In this document: piece after piece, positions 44,127 through 52,788 of the stretch
Layout: every line of letters starts with the position of its first letter
Position numbering within the stretch: position 1 is the stretch's first letter
Assembly (NCBI GenBank): GCA_028718525.1
Contig: JAQULP010000005.1
Coordinates: 1 to 64,000, forward strand
Length of the DNA stretch: 64,000 bases
From: Sulfuricurvum sp.
GTDB taxonomy: Bacteria; Campylobacterota; Campylobacteria; Campylobacterales; Sulfurimonadaceae
Reading direction: 5' to 3'
Made by a program: the position numbers and the translations under genes
Notes under the pieces: model-generated
The model's database searches: none
Seen by the model: only the letters and a program-made list of their open reading frames with translations
What the model was told of the DNA's origin: nothing

Positions 44127-44696
44127 TCAAACAAATTTTATTCGCTTTAATGAATCAATCAACGTTGATCGCTTCACCTCAAATGTCCGGCATACCGCCG
44201 CCTTTGACATTCCATTATTTAATGCCTCTAAAATGACATCCATCTTTTCTTGAGGAATTGCTCGTGGTCGTCCACCGATACGTCCTCTTTTTCGTGCTGC
44301 TACCAATCCGGCATTGACCCGTTCTTGGATGAGTGAACGTTCAAACTGTGCCAACGCTCCGAATACATGAAACAATAGTTCTCCTGACGCACTGGAGGTA
44401 TCCATCCCCTCGGTAAGAGATTTAAATCCGACGCCTTTAGATTTGAGTTGAGAGATAATTTCAATCAAGTGGGGTAGGGACCTTCCTAATCGATCCAATT
44501 TCCAAACGACCAATACATCTCCCTCTTTGACATACTCCAAAGCTTTAGCTAATCCAACACGATCATCTTTTGATCCAGATGCTTTGTCTTCAAAAATATT
44601 GCGCTCATCCACTCCGGCACTAGTGAGTGCATCACGTTGTAAATCAGTACTTTGTCGATCACCATCGGTTGAAACTCTCATATACCCTATCAGCAT
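44127..44696 (-). CDS. serine recombinase (Tn3-type resolvase/invertase)
   Basis: 189 residues from ATG 44696. The catalytic domain has LIGYMRVSTDGDRQSTDLQ with the nucleophile Ser, EDKASGSKDDR, and VVWKLDRLGRSLPHL; the E-helix is FGALAQFERSLIQERVNAGL. A C-terminal HTH_7 region ends SKAAVCRTFEVKRSTLIDSL. Complete and probably active. Inverted repeats at 44685-44754 just upstream are candidate crossover sites. It is close to the AAA ATPase gene, but no transposase is present. Confidence 0.93.
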   Translation of the reverse strand: MLIGYMRVSTDGDRQSTDLQRDALTSAGVDERNIFEDKASGSKDDRVGLAKALEYVKEGDVLVVWKLDRLGRSLPHLIEIISQLKSKGVGFKSLTEGMDTSSASGELLFHVFGALAQFERSLIQERVNAGLVAARKRGRIGGRPRAIPQEKMDVILEALNNGMSKAAVCRTFEVKRSTLIDSLKRIKFV

Positions 44697-44754
44697 GTCG
44701 AAAAACCTCAAATTTTAGTATCCGACTATTATATCATTCCGATAGGGTTTTTCG
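44685..44754. promoter_or_regulatory. candidate recombination site with nested inverted repeats
   Basis: CCCTATC (44685-44691) pairs with GATAGGG (44741-44747), and CGAAAAACC (44699-44707) with GGTTTTTCG (44746-44754). They bracket the resolvase start and promoter, where res/crossover sites usually lie. A TATAAT -10 for the resolvase lies between. Confidence 0.5.
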
Positions 44755-44840
44755 TATGGATTATTGGGGATTTTTAGCTTCTAAAGCAGGATAGGTGAGA
44801 GTGTACGGAAAACACTTTGTTGCTGATATTTAGGTGTTGC

Positions 44841-44930
44841 CCAATAGTATTTAAAATAAAATACAATTAATACTTATTTTATTATATGTTGTATAAAATA
44901 TCTTTAGTGTCTATTTTAAAATACTATTGG
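44841..44930. repeat. 90-bp interval bounded by an 18/19-bp inverted repeat
   Basis: CCAATAGTATTTAAAATA at 44841-44858 pairs with TATTTTAAAATACTATTGG at 44912-44930, with one extra base in the second arm. It ends 10 bp before the ATPase start codon. Could be a MITE, an operator or a large hairpin. Confidence 0.75.
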
Positions 44931-44940
44931 AGAATGATTG

Positions 44941-46032
44941 ATGAATCCATTCCATTACGAAGGTTTTGCCATTGAAGAGCAGTTTTATGGCCGTGAGGCT
45001 GAATTAGCAAAGATCCAAAAATTGGTTGATGGCTCTAACAACCTTCTTTTATATTCCAAACGACGAATGGGGAAAAGTTCTCTAATCAAAGAACTGATGC
45101 ATCGTAATAAAGATAACTTTTACACAATCTATTGTGATATTTTCGACATTGCTTCCAAAGAAGAATTTGCATCGATTCTCTTGAAAGCCTTGGCAAAAGT
45201 GCATCGAGGTGACCTGAAAACAATCGTTAGTAATCTCAAAAAGTATTTTAAACGGATCACTTTTGGAATTACCGTTGATCCTAACACTGCTGAGATCAGT
45301 TATATGCCGCGACTGGAGGGATTGAGTTTTGATGAGATGATTGAAGAGTTTTTTGAAGGGTTGTTTTTGCTCAGCAAAGAGAAGAGGGTGATCTTCGCCA
45401 TCGATGAATTCCAACAAATTTCACTCCTTGAGTCGAAAATCGATGCGCTATTGCGTAAATATATGCAAGAATCCTATCCAATTTCCTATATCTTCGCCGG
45501 TTCAAAACGACATTCCATCACATCACTCTTTACCTACAGCGCACCACTTTATGAGATGGCGACACATATGGAGTTAGGTGGTTTAGATAGTATGTCAGTT
45601 TATGCATACGCATCAAAATATCTTGCCATAAACGAAGCTACGGTCAACTATCTTATACAATTGTGCGATTATGAAACGAAATTAATGCAACACATACTCC
45701 ATATCCTCTATAACGCCCATAAAGACTCAACCATTACGCCGATGATGATTGATGTGGCACTCTCCGAGATTCTTGGGGATAAGAATTCATCGTATACGCT
45801 TCTATACGACACTTTTGCTTTAACACAAAAAAAGGCTTTTAAGGTTATCACTTCGGACATTGAAAATATCTTTTCGCTCGATACCCTTAAAACATACAAT
45901 ATTCAAAAAGCATCCTTGGCATCTGCTCTTAAACAGCTTTATCTCAAAGAGATTATTGATAAAGAAGAGGACAGATGGTTTGTTCCAGATCGAACGCTGG
46001 AACTTTGGGGAAAGCGGATATTAAACCGCTGA
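44941..46032 (+). CDS. AAA-family ATPase (archaeal ATPase-like)
   Basis: 363 residues from ATG 44941; TTG 44938 is one codon earlier. Begins MNPFHYEGFAIEEQFYGREA; Walker A SKRRMGKSSL (about 39-48), Walker B RVIFAIDEFQQ, and an arginine-type sensor YIFAGSKRH. The C-terminal half is a winged-helix-like region (IQKASLASALKQLYLKEIID). Such STAND-like ATPases occur as orphan genes in archaea and bacteria, some in defence islands. It follows a long inverted repeat. Confidence 0.85.
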   Translation: MNPFHYEGFAIEEQFYGREAELAKIQKLVDGSNNLLLYSKRRMGKSSLIKELMHRNKDNFYTIYCDIFDIASKEEFASILLKALAKVHRGDLKTIVSNLKKYFKRITFGITVDPNTAEISYMPRLEGLSFDEMIEEFFEGLFLLSKEKRVIFAIDEFQQISLLESKIDALLRKYMQESYPISYIFAGSKRHSITSLFTYSAPLYEMATHMELGGLDSMSVYAYASKYLAINEATVNYLIQLCDYETKLMQHILHILYNAHKDSTITPMMIDVALSEILGDKNSSYTLLYDTFALTQKKAFKVITSDIENIFSLDTLKTYNIQKASLASALKQLYLKEIIDKEEDRWFVPDRTLELWGKRILNR

Positions 46033-46257
46033 AATAGCGTACGAAAAACACTTGTTTCCAGTTAGCAAGAATTATTTTATCCATAGTGATGAAACTGTAT
46101 CTGGCATTTTTGTGACAATCAGCTAAATACAACTATTTTTTTATCGTTTTTCACATCAGAAATCAAACAGCATGAAGAGTGTAAACTAATCATAGTCTTA
46201 TTTTCTTTTTTCTTTACATAAGCCATAGAACAGATATTTTGTCGAAACGGGAAGCAT

Positions 46258-49233
46258 ATGCCAAAACGTAAAATAGCCAAAACGGAGCATAATCCACCTA
46301 ACAAATCACCCGATTTTCCCATTGTAGGGATTGGTGCATCTGCCGGCGGTCTGGCGGCATTTGAGGCGTTTTTCTCGGGTATCCCCTCCGAAAGTGAGCC
46401 GGGCATGGCATTTGTTCTGGTTCAGCATCTTTCTCCCGATTATACCAGTATGCTGGTTGAACTGGTCCAGCGCTACACCCGCATGAAAGTTGCCCAAGTC
46501 GAAGACGGGATGAAAGTAGAATCCAACTGCGTCTATATCATCCCTCCGGGGCGTGACATGGCTTTTTTAAACGGGTCGCTTCAGCTGCTGGAGCCGACAG
46601 CCGCGCATGGCCGGCGTCTGCCGATCGATTTTTTCTTTCACACTCTGGCGCAGGATTTGCATGAGCGCTCTATCGGCATCATCCTCTCGGGTACCGGAAG
46701 TGACGGTACGCAGGGGATACGCTCTATCAAAGAAGAAGGGGGATTGGTCATCGTCCAATCTCCCGAAACGACGGAGTTTGACGGCATGCCGCGCAGTGCA
46801 ATCGCGACGGGCCTTGCCGATTACATTCTCCCTCCGTCTGAGATGGCCAATCAGCTGATCGTTTATACGGCGTACGTTTTCGGACATCTCTGCAGCCATG
46901 AATTCGGGCCCGGTCCCAAGCTTCAGAATATGATGGATAAAATTTTTATCCTCTTGCGTGCCCGGACGGGGCATGATTTTTCCCAGTACAAGCCCAGCAC
47001 CATTCAGCGCCGTATCGAGCGTCGTCTCGCCATCCATCAGATAGAATGGATCGGCGAATACGTCAAATATTTGCAGCAAACTCCTGCTGAAGTAGAGGCG
47101 CTGTTTCATGATCTGCTGATCGGGGTGACCAGTTTCTTTCGCGATAGCGAAGCGTTTTCCACACTGGAAAAAGAGATTATTCCCAAACTTTTCAGCCTCA
47201 AATCTGAAGATGAAGCGATACGCATCTGGTGCGTCGGATGTTCGACCGGGGAAGAAGCCTATTCGATTGCCATACTCTTTCGAGAATACATGGAAACGAT
47301 CCAACAAAACATGACGGTACAGATTTTTGCCACCGATATCGATGCCGGCGCGATCGCTACAGCCCGCAGCGGACTCTACCCCGCCACCATTGCCGCCGAT
47401 ATATCGCCGCAGCGTCTGGGACGTTTTTTTATTTCTGAACCCAACGGAAGCTATCGTATCCATAAAACCATCCGCGATATGCTGATTTTTTCGGAACAAA
47501 ACGTCATTAAAGACCCCCCGTTTTCCAAACTCGATCTCATCAGCTGCCGCAATCTTCTGATTTACATGAATGCTGATCTACAAAAAAAGGTGATCCCTCT
47601 GTTTCACTACGCGTTAAATCCGAAAGGGATTCTTTTTCTGGGTTCCTCGGAGAGCATCGGTGACTTTGGGGATCTTTTTAGCATCGTGGATCAAAAATCG
47701 AAATTATTTTCCCGTAAAGAGGAGACGAGCGGTATGAAGCGTACGGTTTTGGATCGAACAATCCCTATTGCAGGTACCACGCGTACAATCGCAGTGCGAA
47801 CGGTCGAAAAGAGTTCCGTTACGGAAAAACTGCCGCTGCGCGAACTGATGGAACAATCGCTCTTGCGGCATATTCCCCTCTCCGCAGCTCTTGTAAATGA
47901 GCAGGGGGATATTCTCTATCTGCACGGCCGAACCGGAGTCTATCTGGAGCTTCCATCGGGTGAAGTGGGTGTCAACAACATTTTGAAAATGGCACGAGAA
48001 GGTCTGCGGCATGATCTGTCGAAGGCGCTGCATAAATCGGTTTCCGCCAAAGAGAGAGTCCGTATTCCGCTTTTGCGTGTTCAACACAACGATACCTTTA
48101 CGACCTTCAATCTGACGCTACAGCCGGTTGCGATGGAGGCTCTCTCGGAGTCTTCTTTGTTCCTTGTCATTTTTGAGGAAGTTTCAGCTGATTCCCTTCA
48201 TGCTGAGAATGCGATGGTCCCTGCGGCTTTTGGAACGGACTTTGTGGATCAAAGCAAACGTATCGCTGCGCTTCAGCAAGAGCTTTATGATCAGGAAACG
48301 TTTCTCCAAATCGCCAATAAAAAACTCGAAACCTCCAACGAGGAGCTCAAATCGTATAACGAAGAGATGCAATCGCTCAATGAGGAGCTACAGTCTACCA
48401 ACGAAGAGCTCGAAACTTCGAAAGAGGAGCTTCAATCGCTCAATGAGGAGCTATCGACGGTCAATGCCGAACTCCAAACCAAAGTGACCGATTTATCGCG
48501 GATCAATAACGATATGAACAACCTCCTCGCAGGTACCAATATCGGCACGGTTTTCGTCGATCATAAACTCTGTATTCTCCGCTTTACCCCCGCCGTTACG
48601 AAAATCATCAATCTGATCCTTACCGATTTGGGGCGTCCTGTAGGGCATATCGTCTCCAATCTGATCGGATATGAGAGCTTTGTGGATGACATACAATCGG
48701 TTTTGGACACCCTGATTCCCAAAGAAACAGAAGTGCAGACACGGGAGGGAAAATGGTACTCGATGCGTATCCAGCCCTATCGGACCATTGAAAATGTCAT
48801 TGAGGGGGCCGTGATTTCGTTTATCGACATCTCCGAGATCGTACAGATGCGCGAAGCACTCCAAAAAGCCAATGAGATGAGCCGATTGGCCGTCGTCATT
48901 CGCGATGCCGTCGATGCGATTACCATGCAGGATGTGGAGGGGCGCATACTGGCCTGGAACCCCGGGGCAGTACGGATGTATGGCTGGAGTGAAGCCGAAG
49001 CCTTGCAGATGAATGCGCATGATCGTATGGTACGTTCGGAGAATAAAGAAGAACTGTTCAAGATAACCGAGCTTGGAAATGTTAAAAACGTAGAACCCTA
49101 CAAAGCCCGTCGTCTTACCAAAGAGGGCTCTGTTGTAGAAGTATGGATCACGGCGACTCCTTTGCTGAATGAGGCAGGGACGATCTATGCGATTGCGACA
49201 ACGGAGCATTTGGTTCCGAAAAAAGAGAAATAA
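46258..49233 (+). CDS. CheB-CheR fusion sensor with PAS domains
   Basis: 991 residues. CheB methylesterase first (about 20-205): GIGASAGG with S28, VQHLSPDY with H57, and GTGSDGTQG with the Asp. CheR methyltransferase next (about 225-480): VTSFFRD, WCVGCSTGEEAYS, and SEQNVIKDPPFSKLDL. Then a Glu/Leu coiled coil (EELKSYNEEMQSLNEELQST) and two PAS domains (about 755-870 and 880-985). It combines opposing receptor-modifying activities with sensing. It starts a four-gene overlapping operon. Confidence 0.95.
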   Translation: MPKRKIAKTEHNPPNKSPDFPIVGIGASAGGLAAFEAFFSGIPSESEPGMAFVLVQHLSPDYTSMLVELVQRYTRMKVAQVEDGMKVESNCVYIIPPGRDMAFLNGSLQLLEPTAAHGRRLPIDFFFHTLAQDLHERSIGIILSGTGSDGTQGIRSIKEEGGLVIVQSPETTEFDGMPRSAIATGLADYILPPSEMANQLIVYTAYVFGHLCSHEFGPGPKLQNMMDKIFILLRARTGHDFSQYKPSTIQRRIERRLAIHQIEWIGEYVKYLQQTPAEVEALFHDLLIGVTSFFRDSEAFSTLEKEIIPKLFSLKSEDEAIRIWCVGCSTGEEAYSIAILFREYMETIQQNMTVQIFATDIDAGAIATARSGLYPATIAADISPQRLGRFFISEPNGSYRIHKTIRDMLIFSEQNVIKDPPFSKLDLISCRNLLIYMNADLQKKVIPLFHYALNPKGILFLGSSESIGDFGDLFSIVDQKSKLFSRKEETSGMKRTVLDRTIPIAGTTRTIAVRTVEKSSVTEKLPLRELMEQSLLRHIPLSAALVNEQGDILYLHGRTGVYLELPSGEVGVNNILKMAREGLRHDLSKALHKSVSAKERVRIPLLRVQHNDTFTTFNLTLQPVAMEALSESSLFLVIFEEVSADSLHAENAMVPAAFGTDFVDQSKRIAALQQELYDQETFLQIANKKLETSNEELKSYNEEMQSLNEELQSTNEELETSKEELQSLNEELSTVNAELQTKVTDLSRINNDMNNLLAGTNIGTVFVDHKLCILRFTPAVTKIINLILTDLGRPVGHIVSNLIGYESFVDDIQSVLDTLIPKETEVQTREGKWYSMRIQPYRTIENVIEGAVISFIDISEIVQMREALQKANEMSRLAVVIRDAVDAITMQDVEGRILAWNPGAVRMYGWSEAEALQMNAHDRMVRSENKEELFKITELGNVKNVEPYKARRLTKEGSVVEVWITATPLLNEAGTIYAIATTEHLVPKKEK

Positions 49234-50519
49234 TGGCAAAATTTCCTTCTGCGGTAAAGGACACCCAGGCATTGCGTGCTAAAGCAGAAGAGATGGTATC
49301 CGCATACGAGCAGAAGAACAGCAAAACATTATCGATAGAGGAGACATCGATCCTGCTTCACGAATTGCAGGTCCATCAGATCGAACTGGAGATGCAAAAC
49401 GATGAATTGCAAACGACACAGCACAAACTGCATGCCGAACAAAAGCGATATTTTGATCTCTATAATCTGGCTCCGGTAGGCTATTGTACCCTCAGCGAAG
49501 AGGGGGTGGTTATCGAATCCAACCTAACGGCCGCAAATTTGCTCGGTGTCAGTCGAAACAAGCTGATAGGCCAATCCATCTCCGCGTTCATCCATAGCGG
49601 TGATCAAGACGCCTATTACCTCTATCGTAAAAAAATTCTAAAAAGCAGTGAATCTCAATCTTGTGAATTACGGATGATAAAAGATAGCGTACCTTTTTGG
49701 ACCTATTGGGTCAGTCAAATCGATCATTTTTCCGATGGTAAGCCTGTCGTGAAAGCGGTGATAAGCGATATCTCCGATCGGAAAAAAATAGAGTTGGAAT
49801 TAAAGCAAACAGAAGAGATCCTGATTGTCCAATCCAAGCTGGCCGCGATGGGAGAGATGGTCGGTATGATCGCCCATCAGTGGCGGCAGCCGCTCAATAT
49901 TGTCGCTCTTGCTATCATGGACATCGAAACAAAAAACCTGCTTCAAACACTCTCTCAAAGTGAATTTGACAATAACATCGATATTGTGACTAAAAACATC
50001 AGGTATATGTCCGAAACGATTGATGATTTCAGGAATTATTTTAAACCCGACTTGTCAAAAGAGTCCGTAACCATAGGAGATGTGTTGAACAATGCCCTTG
50101 ACATTGTCGGTGAACGTTTAGCACGTCACAACATTGCACTTACCGTTCAAAATAACGCTCAGAAAAATCTCCTCATCCATAAAAATCAGCTCACTCAGGT
50201 ATTGCTGAATATTATCGGAAATGCCGTTGATGCTCTGATTTCGAACAAGACACCTTCGCCTGTGATCGATATTGGCATTGATGAGACACAAGACACTGTC
50301 ACAATCCGAATATGTGATAATGCAGGTGGAATTCCTGAAATTATCATGGATAAAATCAGTGAGCCTTATTTTACGACGAAAGAGTTGAATGGTACGGGGC
50401 TGGGACTTTATATCTCCCGGACCATCATTGAAAAATACCTTTCAGGTTATCTTCTGTGGTATAATGAAATAAACGGTGCATGTTTTGCAATCACGCTAAA
50501 GGCGGTTCATGAAGAATGA
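49233..50519 (+). CDS. PAS-domain sensor histidine kinase
   Basis: 428 residues. It shares bases with the preceding stop (TAATG). The N-terminal module is DTQALRAKAEEMVSAYEQKN, then LLHELQVHQIELEMQNDEL, followed by a PAS (about 70-185). HisKA-type motif IAHQWRQPLNIVALAIMDIE with the phospho-His, then HATPase: NIIGNAVDAL, DNAGGIPE, GTGLGLYISRTII. No TM, so it is cytoplasmic. No dedicated response regulator is present, so the partner is unknown. Confidence 0.94.
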   Translation: MAKFPSAVKDTQALRAKAEEMVSAYEQKNSKTLSIEETSILLHELQVHQIELEMQNDELQTTQHKLHAEQKRYFDLYNLAPVGYCTLSEEGVVIESNLTAANLLGVSRNKLIGQSISAFIHSGDQDAYYLYRKKILKSSESQSCELRMIKDSVPFWTYWVSQIDHFSDGKPVVKAVISDISDRKKIELELKQTEEILIVQSKLAAMGEMVGMIAHQWRQPLNIVALAIMDIETKNLLQTLSQSEFDNNIDIVTKNIRYMSETIDDFRNYFKPDLSKESVTIGDVLNNALDIVGERLARHNIALTVQNNAQKNLLIHKNQLTQVLLNIIGNAVDALISNKTPSPVIDIGIDETQDTVTIRICDNAGGIPEIIMDKISEPYFTTKELNGTGLGLYISRTIIEKYLSGYLLWYNEINGACFAITLKAVHEE

Positions 50520-52788
50520 TTCCGATAACTTTTTGTCTCTCGAAGAGATGCAGGCCCTTCGTGCCAAAGCGGAAAAACGCGCATCCCAAAAGAGTGCCAA
50601 CATTCCTGTGAATGTCAAAGATTACACGAACGAAGAGATATCCCGTATCATCCATGAACTTCAAGTCCATCAGATCGAACTTGAGATGCAAAACGACGAA
50701 TTGCGCAATACGCAGACTGAACTCGCAAAGCAGCGGGAGCGCTATTTTGAATTGTACGAACTGGCACCCATCGGGTATTGCACTCTGGATAAAGAGGGAA
50801 AAATTCTTCAGGCCAATCTGGCCGCTTCCTCACTGCTGGGTGTTGATCGGAAGAAGCTGACTCATCGCCGTTTGAGCGATTTTATTGCGAATGATGATCA
50901 GGATATCTGCTATTTGTTTCAAAAATCCCTTTTGGACGTGAGTGAAACCCATTCGTGCGAACTGCGTCTTACCCGACAAAATCAAAACACTCTGTGGGTT
51001 CAACTCACCGCAAAAGAAAACGACAAAGGTTCCGGCACCATATTGCTGATTCTCAACGACATCACCGAACGAAAAGAGGCGGAAGAAGCGCAGCGGATTG
51101 CCGCAATGGCATTTGAATCCCAGTCGGGGATGGTGATAACCGATGCGCAGGGAAATATTATCCGCGTCAATCCCGCTTTTACCCGACTAACCGGCTACAC
51201 ATCCCAAGAAGCGGTCGGAATGACAATGGAGTTGCTCAAATCGGGGCGTCATGACCGGCATTTTTATAAACGGATGTGGGATACACTGAATGAGCACAAA
51301 CGGTGGCAGGGCGAAATCTGGAACAAACGGAAAAACGGGAAACTCTATGCCGAACTGCTGACCATCACCGCCGTCGTCGACCCCGATGGAAACATAACTC
51401 ATTATGTCGGCAACTTTTCGGACATCACCGAAGATAAAGAGGCCGAAGCGGTGATTCACCGGCTGGCCTATTATGACCCTCTGACCAGACTCCCGAATCG
51501 GCGATTGCTTCAGGAGCGCGTGGAACAGGCGATTGCCTCTAACGCGCGGAGCAAATTGTACGGAGCGATCTTTTTTATCGATCTGGATAAATTTAAAGAA
51601 CTCAACGATACGCGGGGGCACGATGTCGGAGATTTACTGCTGATCGAAGTGGCAGAGCGTCTGCGCGCTATTGTCCGAGAGGGGGATACGGTCGCGCGAC
51701 AGGGGGGAGACGAGTTTGTCATCTTGCTGGAAACCCTGAAACGAGATCCCAAAGAATCGGCCGTTTTGGCCCAGCAAATAGGGGAAAAACTTTTAGAGAG
51801 CATCAGCAACCCTTTCGTACTGAAAGGGTATGAGTACCGTTGCAAACTGAGCATCGGAATCGGTCTTTTTAATGAAAAAGAGATGGCCAATGATCTTTTC
51901 AAACATGCCGATATCGCTTTGTACGAAGCCAAAAAATCAGGAGGGAACAAACTTCTCTTTTTTGACCCGCAAATGCAGCGCGATCTTGATCTTCGCAGTA
52001 TGATGGAGTATGAATTAAAGGAGGCAATAGCGCTCAATCAATTCCGTCTTTATTACCAGCCGCAGGTTGACAGGAAACAGAGTGCAACCGGGGTGGAAGC
52101 GCTCATTCGCTGGGAACACCCGCAGCACGGTCTAATAACACCCGATGCTTTTATCCCCCTCGCAGAAGAAAGCGGGCTGATCTTCCCGATAGGTCTTTGG
52201 GTGGTGCAGCGTGCCTGTGCTCAGCTCAAAGCATGGGAAGCGAACGTCCATACCCGCCATCTTCGCATCGCGGTCAACGTCAGTGCACGGCAGTTTCGCC
52301 AAAGCGATTTTGTTGCGCTTATCGAAAAAACACTGGAAACGAGCGGTGCAAATCCGGAATTATTGAAACTCGAGCTGACCGAGAGTCTGGTACTGGAAAA
52401 CGTCCAGGACACGATCGAGAAAATGGATGCGATCAAACGTCTGGGCGTCCATTTTTCGATGGACGATTTCGGTACCGGCTATTCCTCATTATCCTATCTG
52501 GCGAAACTGCCGCTCAATCAGCTGAAAATTGACCGATCATTTGTACTCAATCTCCCGGATAACAAAAATGATGCAATGATCGTACGGACAATCATCACGA
52601 TGGGGATTGGGCTGGACATGGATGTAATCGCAGAGGGGATAGAAACCCCCGAGCAATTTGAGTTTTTAAAAGTGCATGGGTGTCAAGCCTATCAGGGGTA
52701 TCTGTTCGGACGTCCTTTGGAAATTGATGCGTTAAGCGCCTATCTGCTGCAAAACTGGGAACGTCAATACACTGGAGATCGATCATGA
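50509..52788 (+). CDS. PAS-PAS-GGDEF-EAL protein
   Basis: 759 residues. It starts inside the previous gene's end. The shared N-terminal module (EEMQALRAKAEKRASQKSAN, IHELQVHQIELEMQND) precedes two PAS domains (about 75-190, 200-320). GGDEF (about 325-485) has an intact RQGGDEFVILLE and an upstream REGD that matches an I-site. EAL (about 500-745) has GVEALIRWEHP, ENVQD, FSMDDFGTGYSS and KIDRSFV. Both catalytic halves look intact, so it may make and degrade c-di-GMP. Confidence 0.95.
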   Translation: MKNDSDNFLSLEEMQALRAKAEKRASQKSANIPVNVKDYTNEEISRIIHELQVHQIELEMQNDELRNTQTELAKQRERYFELYELAPIGYCTLDKEGKILQANLAASSLLGVDRKKLTHRRLSDFIANDDQDICYLFQKSLLDVSETHSCELRLTRQNQNTLWVQLTAKENDKGSGTILLILNDITERKEAEEAQRIAAMAFESQSGMVITDAQGNIIRVNPAFTRLTGYTSQEAVGMTMELLKSGRHDRHFYKRMWDTLNEHKRWQGEIWNKRKNGKLYAELLTITAVVDPDGNITHYVGNFSDITEDKEAEAVIHRLAYYDPLTRLPNRRLLQERVEQAIASNARSKLYGAIFFIDLDKFKELNDTRGHDVGDLLLIEVAERLRAIVREGDTVARQGGDEFVILLETLKRDPKESAVLAQQIGEKLLESISNPFVLKGYEYRCKLSIGIGLFNEKEMANDLFKHADIALYEAKKSGGNKLLFFDPQMQRDLDLRSMMEYELKEAIALNQFRLYYQPQVDRKQSATGVEALIRWEHPQHGLITPDAFIPLAEESGLIFPIGLWVVQRACAQLKAWEANVHTRHLRIAVNVSARQFRQSDFVALIEKTLETSGANPELLKLELTESLVLENVQDTIEKMDAIKRLGVHFSMDDFGTGYSSLSYLAKLPLNQLKIDRSFVLNLPDNKNDAMIVRTIITMGIGLDMDVIAEGIETPEQFEFLKVHGCQAYQGYLFGRPLEIDALSAYLLQNWERQYTGDRS

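Noticed and set aside
46567..47499. 310-codon minus-strand frame
   Set aside because: Fully antisense to the CheB-CheR gene, whose motifs are intact; no ribosome site or recognisable domain.
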